A stretch of 48,680 nucleotides of DNA from Chloroflexota bacterium (lineage in GTDB: Bacteria; Chloroflexota; Anaerolineae; Anaerolineales; Villigracilaceae): contig JAADGN010000001.1 in the NCBI GenBank assembly GCA_013152325.1, positions 1 to 48,680 on the forward strand, written 5' to 3'. The notes beneath the pieces were generated by a model, which was not told the origin of the DNA, made no database searches, and saw nothing but the letters and a program-made list of their open reading frames with translations. Within the stretch, counting starts at the first letter, position 1, and every line of letters begins with the position of its first letter. This document shows positions 43,036 through 48,680 of this stretch, in pieces. The position numbers and the translations under genes were made by a program.

Positions 43036-43881
43036 TTACTTGTCCTCAGAATTGCGCAAGAAAATCGCCCAATAGATCGCGGCCACAAAGATCGAACCGC
43101 CCAAAATATTGCCGATCGTGACGGGCAACAAGTTGTTGACGAAAAATGCACTCCACGTCAGCCCGGAGAGATCAAGCCCGGTGCCGGCGGCAAAGGCCGG
43201 ATCAAATGTCTTTATCACCAGGCCAATCGGAATAAAATACATATTCGCCACACTGTGTTCAAACCCGGCTGCCACAAAGGCCGTGATGGGAAAAATAATG
43301 GCCGCGATCTTATCCACCGTGCTGCGGGCGCTGAAGGTCAGCCACACAGCCAGACAAACCAGCGCGTTACAGAGCACTCCCAGCGCGACGGCCTGCCCAA
43401 ACCCCAAGGCGACTTTGCCATTGGCAATGCTCAAGGCCGTTTTCCCAATGCCGCCGCCCCCAAAGGTGTATTGCTGGCTCATAAAGACCAGGATCACCGT
43501 CGCGATAGAGCCGACAAAATTGCCAACGTAGACAATGCCCCAGTTGCGCAGCAAAGCCCTGGTAGTCACCTTTCCGCTGGCCCAGGCCATCACGATCAGG
43601 TTATTGCCCGTGAAGAGTTCCGCGCCGCCCACAATGACCAAAACCAGCCCCAGGCAGAACACCAGACCAACCAACAGCTTTGCCACGCCAAAGGGCAGAA
43701 CCCCGGATGCCCCGGTGGCGACGGTCGTAGCAAAAACGGCGCCCAAAGCGATGAATGCGCCAGCCAGCAGGGCCAGCGCGAACATCCGCAGGACAGATGC
43801 TTCCGCTTTGCGCACACCGATATACTCCGCGCGCCGCGCCATCTCTCCCGGAAGCAAGGCATCAATGCGTAATTCACTCAT
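43036..43881 (-). CDS. Formate/nitrite transporter (FNT family channel)
   Basis: A 281-residue, six-helix pentameric anion channel. Recognisable segments: RAEYIGVRKAEASVLRMFALALLAGAFIALGAVFATTVATGA at the N-terminus, LGLVLVIVGGAELFTGNNLIVMAWASGKV (the TGN loop) near residue 83, LCNALVCLAVWLTFSARSTVDKIAAIIFPI (omega-loop region) near residue 165, and FEHSVANMYFIPIGL (conserved His of the pore) near residue 205. Formate, nitrite or hydrosulfide are possible substrates; the GntR-type operator in its promoter and the neighbouring folD favour formate. The start was moved to the ATG that begins the family N-terminus; codons upstream are leader. Confidence 0.9.
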   Translation of the reverse strand: MSELRIDALLPGEMARRAEYIGVRKAEASVLRMFALALLAGAFIALGAVFATTVATGASGVLPFGVAKLLVGLVFCLGLVLVIVGGAELFTGNNLIVMAWASGKVTTRALLRNWGIVYVGNFVGSIATVILVFMSQQYTFGGGGIGKTALSIANGKVALGFGQAVALGVLCNALVCLAVWLTFSARSTVDKIAAIIFPITAFVAAGFEHSVANMYFIPIGLVIKTFDPAFAAGTGLDLSGLTWSAFFVNNLLPVTIGNILGGSIFVAAIYWAIFLRNSEDK

Positions 43882-43945
43882 ATGGCTATGATCTCCTTTT
43901 CCAAGTTTGTTCCCCAGCCCACATGTTCTCTGGGCTGACAATAAA

Positions 43946-43956
43946 TTGTCTGACAA
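43946..43956 (-). promoter_or_regulatory. GntR-type operator site D at the FNT promoter
   Basis: TTGTCTGACAA, identical to sites B and C, overlapping the predicted start (about 43954) and just downstream of a -10 candidate TACCCT (43966-43961, minus strand). Confidence 0.7.
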
Positions 43957-43988
43957 CAAGAGGGTACACCAAGTTTATCGACCCCATA

Positions 43989-44004
43989 AGTGATAATTTT
44001 CACA
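43989..44004 (-). promoter_or_regulatory. CRP/FNR-family binding site 1 upstream of the FNT gene
   Basis: AGTGA-TAATTT-TCACA, one mismatch to TGTGA-N6-TCACA. Its centre is about 42 bases upstream of the predicted start, as for class II activation. Confidence 0.55.
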
Positions 44005-44009
44005 TAATA

Positions 44010-44027
44010 TTGTGACAACAATCACAA
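44010..44027 (-). promoter_or_regulatory. CRP/FNR-family binding site 2 upstream of the FNT gene
   Basis: TTGTGA-CAACAA-TCACAA, a perfect match to the CRP core TGTGA-N6-TCACA with one extra symmetric base each side. It is centred 22 bp (two helical turns) upstream of site 1. Confidence 0.65.
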
Positions 44028-44063
44028 ATCTCCACTCTCTCCCTGAAACAAACTCCCCCACCC

Positions 44064-45068
44064 CTAGGATGCATCGATGGTCAGCACCGCCTCACCGTTG
44101 AAGCGACTCTCTTTCATGTCGCGCAAGGCCTGGTTCGCATCCTTCAGCGGGTACAAATTCACCGTGGAACGGATGCCAATCTCCGCCGCCAATTGCAGGA
44201 ACTCCGCGCCGTCCTGATAGGTCGCATTCGCCACCGAGCGCAGCGTCCGCTCGCCGTAAATGGTCTGATACGGGAACGAGGGAATATCGCTCATGTGGAT
44301 GGCATTGATCGCGACCGTCCCACCGGGGCGCACAAGCTCCAGCGCCCGGACGGCCAACGCCCCTGCCGGAGCAAAGATCACCGCCCGGTCGAGCAACCTG
44401 CCCGGATCTTGACCTGCCACCCCCGCCCAGACCGCGCCCAAGCCCCGTGCGTGATCCTGGTGTCCCAACGAACGCGTGAACACCGATACGTCGCATCCCC
44501 AATGCCGCAGAACCTGGATGCACAGATGCGCGCTGGCCCCAAACCCGAACAGGCCGACATGCTCTCCCGGCTGAATATCCGCCTTTTTCAGCGAACGGTA
44601 GCCGACAATGCCCGCGCAGAGCAGCGGCGCGGCCTGCTCATCAGAAATGGCATCCGGGATGGGCAGCGCATAGCGCGCTTCAGCCAGCATGTACTCGGCA
44701 TAGCCGCCGTCCACGTGAAAGCCGGTGAACCGCGCCTGTGAGCAGAGGTTCTCCTCGCCGCGGCGGCAGAACTCACATTGACCGCAGGCCTCGTACAACC
44801 AGGGAACGCCCACCCGCGTCCCCAGCGCCGATTCCCTGCCGCCCTCCCCAACCGCATCGATCACGCCCACCACCTGATGCCCCGGCGTGACCGGCAATGC
44901 CGGCGGCTTGATGTCGCCTTCCGCGGTATGCAGGTCCGTGTGGCAGACGCCGCACACGTTGATTTTTATCCGCACCTGCCCCGGCCCGGGTTCGGGAGCG
45001 GATAGGTCAGCAGGTTGAATGGGATTGCGTTCAATGGAAGCCGGTTGATAAAGGCGCATTGCAAACAT
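44064..45068 (-). CDS. Zinc-dependent alcohol dehydrogenase (class III/AdhP-like MDR)
   Basis: A 334-residue medium-chain dehydrogenase. The catalytic zinc ligands are in VCGVCHTDLHTAEGD near residue 39 (Cys) and TPGHQVVGVI near residue 61 (His). The structural zinc loop is CGQCEFCRRGEENLC (four Cys), near residue 95. The catalytic third ligand is Cys in PLLCAGIVGYRSL. The Rossmann part is atypical: LFGFGASAHLCIQVLRHWG in place of GxGGLG. This matches the adh_fam_2 subgroup of AdhP-like enzymes. It reduces or oxidises small alcohols and aldehydes with NAD(P). No link to the purine genes is visible. Confidence 0.87.
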   Translation of the reverse strand: MFAMRLYQPASIERNPIQPADLSAPEPGPGQVRIKINVCGVCHTDLHTAEGDIKPPALPVTPGHQVVGVIDAVGEGGRESALGTRVGVPWLYEACGQCEFCRRGEENLCSQARFTGFHVDGGYAEYMLAEARYALPIPDAISDEQAAPLLCAGIVGYRSLKKADIQPGEHVGLFGFGASAHLCIQVLRHWGCDVSVFTRSLGHQDHARGLGAVWAGVAGQDPGRLLDRAVIFAPAGALAVRALELVRPGGTVAINAIHMSDIPSFPYQTIYGERTLRSVANATYQDGAEFLQLAAEIGIRSTVNLYPLKDANQALRDMKESRFNGEAVLTIDAS

Positions 45069-45100
45069 GGTTCATACACTGCCTTTCCTGTAGCGCGTTA

Positions 45101-46396
45101 CTAATTCCTGATCACCCCGCGAATGCCATCGGCCGTCAACTCGTGCAGAACAACATCGTCCACCCGGTTCCACCTCGGCTCGGATGCATACGCATTGATG
45201 CGGATGTAATTGTCCGTCAAACCGCTCATCAGCCAACCCTGCGAACCGTTCTCCCGCACCGACTCCCACAACACAGACCGCGTCTGTCCGAGAAAGCCGC
45301 GTCGGTAAGATGCGCCCATTTCACTGAAGGCCTGCCGCAAGGCGGCGTTGCGTTCCTTGCGGATTTTCTTCGGAACGTGATTCTTCATGCGCGCCGCAGG
45401 CGTGCCCTCACGCGGTGAATAGGTGAAGACGTGTCCGCCCGCAAAATTCATCTCGCGCACAAAGGCCAGTGTCTCGGCAAATTCGTCGTCCGTTTCGCCG
45501 GGGAAACCGGCTATTACGTCGGTGGTGATGGCCGCGTCCGGCATGACAGCGCGCGCCGCGGCGACCAACTCGCGGAACGACTCGCGCGTGGTGTGACGGC
45601 GCATCCGCCGCAGCACCGCCTCGCTGCCCGATTGCAGCGGCAGGTGCAGGTGACGACACAGACGCGGATCCTCCCACAGCGTGAAGAAATCGGCGTCCAG
45701 ATCCCAGGGCTCCAGCGACGAGAGCCGCAAACGCGGCACGTCTGTCTGCGCCAGAATGGATTCGACCAAATGGCGCAGGGGCAGGCCCGAACTTGCGTCG
45801 GGCGTCGCCGAGCCGTCCCGGCCCCACGAACCGAGGTGGACGCCCGTCAGCACGATCTCGCGCGTCCCGCCATCCAGGGCAGACCGAACGTCTGCGATCA
45901 CGTCGTCAACGGAACGGGAACGTCCTTCCCCGCGCGCCACGGTCGTGATGCAAAAAGTGCACGCGTTGTCGCAGCCATCCTGCACCTTGATGAAGGCGCG
46001 TGTGCGCGCCCGCAGACCGGGCAACGGCTGGCGGGCGATCGGTTCCAGTTCAAAAGACTCGGGGGAAATATCCAACAGGTCAGCGACCAGCGACTCTTTC
46101 CTGTCGTTGACGATCACACGCCGGACATTGGGCAGCGCGGCAGCTTTCCCTGGCTCCATCGTCGCCCAACAACCGGTCGCGATGATGTCTTCCACGCCCG
46201 CGCGGGCCGCGCCCCGGATTTTCGCACGCGAATCGGACGCAGCCTCGGAGGTGACCGTACAGGTGTTGACCACGGCCACGTCCGCCTGCGCCGCCTCGCC
46301 AACGATCTCGTGCCCGGCAGCGCGGAATTGACGGGCCATATTTTCAATTTCGGATTGGTTGAGACGACAACCGATGGTATCAAGGAATATCTTCAT
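45101..46396 (-). CDS. mtaB: tRNA t6A37 methylthiotransferase
   Basis: A 431-residue radical-SAM enzyme adding a methylthio group to t6A at position 37 of tRNA. The N-terminal UPF0004 domain has LDTIGCRLNQSEIE near residue 5, VVNTCTVTSEA and TGCWATMEPG (three Cys for the second 4Fe-4S cluster). The radical-SAM CxxxCxxC is QDGCDNACTFCITTVARG near residue 139. SSLEPWDLDADF, HLPLQSGSEAVLRRMRR and the C-terminal TRAM-like domain follow. The GCRLNQ start and GCDNACTFC mark MtaB rather than MiaB. No clear Shine-Dalgarno precedes the ATG. Confidence 0.92.
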   Translation of the reverse strand: MKIFLDTIGCRLNQSEIENMARQFRAAGHEIVGEAAQADVAVVNTCTVTSEAASDSRAKIRGAARAGVEDIIATGCWATMEPGKAAALPNVRRVIVNDRKESLVADLLDISPESFELEPIARQPLPGLRARTRAFIKVQDGCDNACTFCITTVARGEGRSRSVDDVIADVRSALDGGTREIVLTGVHLGSWGRDGSATPDASSGLPLRHLVESILAQTDVPRLRLSSLEPWDLDADFFTLWEDPRLCRHLHLPLQSGSEAVLRRMRRHTTRESFRELVAAARAVMPDAAITTDVIAGFPGETDDEFAETLAFVREMNFAGGHVFTYSPREGTPAARMKNHVPKKIRKERNAALRQAFSEMGASYRRGFLGQTRSVLWESVRENGSQGWLMSGLTDNYIRINAYASEPRWNRVDDVVLHELTADGIRGVIRN

Positions 46397-46429
46397 ACTT
46401 TTAACTTGCGCCTGCGGGAGGCTCTCATC

Positions 46430-47083
46430 TTACGGCGCGATCACCACAAAATTATCGAAAACCACATCCACCCCCGCTTCGTCAAACGTCCCGGCCAGCA
46501 GGCCGACGTCGCCATCGGGGAAATCGGCATCCTGGGCCAGCGCAACCGGCTGATCGTTGACGAAAAACCGCAGCGTACTGCCCACACATTCGACGCGCAG
46601 GTGGTTGATCGCCAGCCCCTTTTCAATCGCCGGCGAGTATTGCATCTCCGCCTGGCCAAGCAGGGAACGCTGGCCGTCCTTGACTTTGCCAATCGCATAA
46701 TAGCCATCGCTGCTGATGACGGAGAAATAATAGTTCTGCGCATCGCGGTAACGGCAGATCAAACCGATGCGATTCTCGTCCGGACCGGCGAATTTCAGCG
46801 TGTCGGCCTCGAGGCGCACATCCCTGAAGTCCAGGCCGGGTGTGGACCAATAATCGTGGCGCGGCGCGCTGACAAAAATCCGGAAGCCGCCGCCATCGTA
46901 ATCCATGACGCCGCCCTCGTTGGCAAGACGCGTCCAGCCGTTCGTCCGCGCCGAGAAGTCATCCTCGAACAGGACCTCGCCCGGCTGCGTCGTCAGCCCG
47001 GCAAAGTACGCAGACTGACAGGCCAGCATGGTCATGGTCAGGACAATGACGATGGCGCGTTTGGTAGTCATTCGGAGCATCAC
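46430..47083 (-). CDS. Lipoprotein with LamG/concanavalin-like fold (hypothetical)
   Basis: About 216 residues. The N-terminus MMLRMTTKRAIVIVLTMTMLAC is a signal peptide with a weak lipobox (MLAC). The mature part is a predicted beta-sandwich: VLFEDDFSARTNGWTRL near residue 38, then WSTPGLDFRDVRLEADTLKFAGPDENRIGLICRYRDAQNYYFSVISSDGYYAI and INHLRVECVGSTLRFFVNDQPVA, ending DVVFDNFVV, as in family-16-like or 3-keto-disaccharide-hydrolase-like domains. Minus-strand TAGAAT lies six bases before the GTG (47083) and nine before the next ATG (47080). It is between the TPR and mtaB genes; the ligand is unknown. Confidence 0.75.
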   Translation of the reverse strand: MMLRMTTKRAIVIVLTMTMLACQSAYFAGLTTQPGEVLFEDDFSARTNGWTRLANEGGVMDYDGGGFRIFVSAPRHDYWSTPGLDFRDVRLEADTLKFAGPDENRIGLICRYRDAQNYYFSVISSDGYYAIGKVKDGQRSLLGQAEMQYSPAIEKGLAINHLRVECVGSTLRFFVNDQPVALAQDADFPDGDVGLLAGTFDEAGVDVVFDNFVVIAP

Positions 47084-47112
47084 AATCCAATTCTATCAGA
47101 GAGACCGGGCTC

Positions 47113-48525
47113 TCAGCGGAAGAACTGATCCAGCATTTGCTGTGCCTGCTGGCCAACCAAATCTCCGCCAGACAGATCGCGCGCGCGCAGGAGGTGATCG
47201 TAGGCCAACGCTTGCTGTCCGTTCCGCAAGTAAAGCATGGCCAGATGCAAATGCGCCGACGCCAGCTCCGGCGCGATCTTCAACGCGCGCGACAGTCTTT
47301 TCTCGGCTTCATCCAATTGATTTAAATCCAGGTAAACCCAGCCCAGAACGTCCAACGCCCGCGGATCATCAGCCGCAAATTGGACAGCCTTCTGGGCGGC
47401 AGGCAAGCCGACCTCGACGAGCTGCACACTGTGCTGCACACAAAAGACGGCCAACAGCCGCCAATAAAGCGATGACTCGGGTTCAAGTTCGACCGCGCGC
47501 TGATAAGCCGCCAGCGCCGGCGGCAAATCACCGGATTGGGCATAGATGTCGCCCAGCGCGGCCTGCCAGGCAGGATTCTCCGGCTCCAACGCGGCCGCGG
47601 CCTGGAATTCGGCCAACGCGCGCGCGGTCTCGCCCTGACGCTGCCAATAAAGGCCTCGCAAAGAGCGCACCAGGACTGAATCGGGATCGAGCTCCAGCGC
47701 CCGCGCCAACTCGGACGAGCCATCCCCTCCCAGGTGCTGCTGCGCCTCCCCCAGCCAGGCCCAGGCGACGGCGCTCTCAGGGTCGGCCTGGGCGGCGCGA
47801 CGAAAGGCATCCGCGGCCAGTTCCCACTCCTGCACCAACGCCAGCGCGCGGCCGGAGATGACGAATTGTCCCGCCGGGTCTGATTCGAGCAGGGACAGGT
47901 TGAGACCGGTGCGCAAAGTCTGGACAACGGGATCATACTCCGGGTCCAGGCGCGATGCGAAAACCAATTCGGACAGCGCGTCCTGCGGCGAGGAGATCGT
48001 CAGCAGCAGGCCGAGACGGTAATGTCCAGCCGCGTCGCCAGGCTGATACAGCAGCCAGCCGCGCAGGGCATCCTCTTCGGCAGCCTTGTCCCCAAGAAGG
48101 TAATAGGCTCCAGCCAGCCGCCCGTACAACTCCGCCGACGGATTGCCCGCCGAGAAAGCCGCCTGCCAGGCCGTCAGCGCGGCCTCCAGATCGCCAGTCT
48201 GCTGATAGGCGTCGCCGAGGGCAACCAAGCCTTCCGTGGAAAGCGCGGCGCGGGACCGGGCTTCTTCCAGCAGACGTCGCGCCTCGGCAGCGTCGCCGCC
48301 GGAGAGCGCGGCGCGGCCGGCCGGCTCCCACAGATCCGCACGCCAGGGGAGCCGCGCTGCCGCCAACGCGTAGTATTCGGCAGCCTGCGCGTAACGTCCC
48401 TCGGCGGCGGCCTGGCGGGCCTGGCTCGCGTCCCATTGGCCGGCCAGCAAGCGCGGCGCAACGACCAGCGCGAACAAGCCGGACAGAATCAGGGGGACGT
48501 AAACCGCAGGTCGGAGAGAACGCAT
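47113..48525 (-). CDS. TPR-repeat membrane-anchored protein
   Basis: A 470-residue protein. One N-terminal membrane helix (about residues 8-28, VYVPLILSGLFALVVAPRLLA) is followed by roughly ten or more tetratricopeptide repeats, for example AEGRYAQAAEYYALAAARLP, YQQTGDLEAALTAWQAAF, RQGETARALAEFQAAAALEPENPAW, AQSGDLPPALAAYQRAVELEPES and NQLDEAEKRLSRALKIAPELASAH. TPRs form protein-binding superhelices; a scaffold role outside the membrane is plausible but the partner is unknown. Minus-strand TATAAT (48545-48540) lies 14 bases before the ATG, giving a leader of only about seven bases without a Shine-Dalgarno. Confidence 0.85.
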   Translation of the reverse strand: MRSLRPAVYVPLILSGLFALVVAPRLLAGQWDASQARQAAAEGRYAQAAEYYALAAARLPWRADLWEPAGRAALSGGDAAEARRLLEEARSRAALSTEGLVALGDAYQQTGDLEAALTAWQAAFSAGNPSAELYGRLAGAYYLLGDKAAEEDALRGWLLYQPGDAAGHYRLGLLLTISSPQDALSELVFASRLDPEYDPVVQTLRTGLNLSLLESDPAGQFVISGRALALVQEWELAADAFRRAAQADPESAVAWAWLGEAQQHLGGDGSSELARALELDPDSVLVRSLRGLYWQRQGETARALAEFQAAAALEPENPAWQAALGDIYAQSGDLPPALAAYQRAVELEPESSLYWRLLAVFCVQHSVQLVEVGLPAAQKAVQFAADDPRALDVLGWVYLDLNQLDEAEKRLSRALKIAPELASAHLHLAMLYLRNGQQALAYDHLLRARDLSGGDLVGQQAQQMLDQFFR

Positions 48526-48619
48526 ATCTTGTCTTGGATATTATATGCTGATTGGGGCCAATATCATTTGTCAATTTATTTCTAGCCACCGGATACTTTT
48601 GGACGACAAGCCCCTGTGG

Positions 48620-48644
48620 TGTCCGACAGTTGAACTGTCGGACA
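48620..48644. repeat. Perfect 11-bp-stem palindrome
   Basis: The arms TGTCCGACAGT and ACTGTCGGACA are exact complements around TGA. It belongs to the same class of short intergenic hairpins (arm ending in CT or GT, tiny loop, arm starting in AG or AC) seen at 4379-4416 and 39326-39341. Confidence 0.6.
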
Positions 48645-48659
48645 TCGCCAGCCATTCGG

Positions 48660-48673
48660 CGGACTAAAGTCCG
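48660..48673. repeat. Second palindrome of the same class at window end
   Basis: CGGACT-AA-AGTCCG, a 6-bp stem with a 2-base centre, 15 bases after the first hairpin. The element probably continues beyond the window. Confidence 0.5.
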
Positions 48674-48680
48674 GCCTCAG

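Noticed and set aside
45431-47128. 565-codon plus-strand frame opposite mtaB and the lipoprotein
   Set aside because: It spans two real genes antisense and has no start signal or motif.

Overview
The window is a GC-rich bacterial chromosome segment without rRNA, tRNA, phage or transposase genes. The organism is probably an anaerobic, single-membrane member of Chloroflexota (Anaerolineae-like). Pointers are lipoproteins with Thr/Pro linkers and SH3-type domains, small proteins such as DUF6504 and PspC, a 488-residue fold-type-II PLP protein of the kind I associate with that group, and dense palindromic intergenic repeats. This taxonomic call is an inference from gene style, not a measurement.

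Layout. 0.2-4.4 kb (mostly +): dinB, a GyrI-like protein, a YjbQ protein, a four-helix membrane protein, crcB behind a compact fluoride riboswitch, DUF6504 (-) and pspC. 4.5-10.1 kb (-): a TetR-controlled export operon (TetR, ABC-2 permease, HlyD, two ATPases) in which the halves of a YbhF-type double ATPase are separate genes with a nucleotidyltransferase-fold gene between them. 10.2-12.0 kb (+): thiolase and acyltransferase. 12.1-20.4 kb (-): hydantoinase with a small partner gene, a PLP enzyme, a MalY/PatB-type lyase, a GT2 glycosyltransferase, an AI-2E-type membrane protein and threonine synthase. 20.7-29.7 kb (-): a molybdenum hydroxylase (fused 2Fe-2S/Mo protein plus FAD subunit) and a BMP-type nucleoside ABC transporter. 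29.9-31.9 kb: a frameshifted membrane protein. 32.0-39.1 kb (-): 8-oxoguanine deaminase, adenine deaminase, GntR/UTRA regulator, two carbamoyltransferases and carbamate kinase. 39.2-48.7 kb: a repeat insertion, a lipoprotein, an MFS transporter, then (-) folD, an AsnC-like domain, a formate/nitrite channel, alcohol dehydrogenase, mtaB, a lipoprotein and a TPR protein.

How it may work together. The central 30 kb reads as a purine/urate salvage-to-energy system. The transporter imports nucleosides or bases. Adenine deaminase, 8-oxoguanine deaminase and the Mo hydroxylase bring them to the xanthine/urate level, and a hydantoinase can open a cyclic ureide. A YgeW-like and an aberrant aspartate-carbamoyltransferase-like enzyme could phosphorolyse ureido groups to carbamoyl phosphate, which carbamate kinase converts to ATP. 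A PLP enzyme could deaminate the diamino acid left over, and the FNT channel with FolD could handle one-carbon units and formate. Four copies of the palindrome TTGTC-W-GACAA tie these loci together. Two bracket the promoter of the operon that contains the GntR gene, one overlaps the PLP-enzyme promoter, and one sits at the predicted start of the FNT transcript next to two CRP/FNR-like sites. This regulon, the paired carbamoyltransferases and the absence of YgfK/YgeY-like genes in the window are the main candidates for something undescribed.
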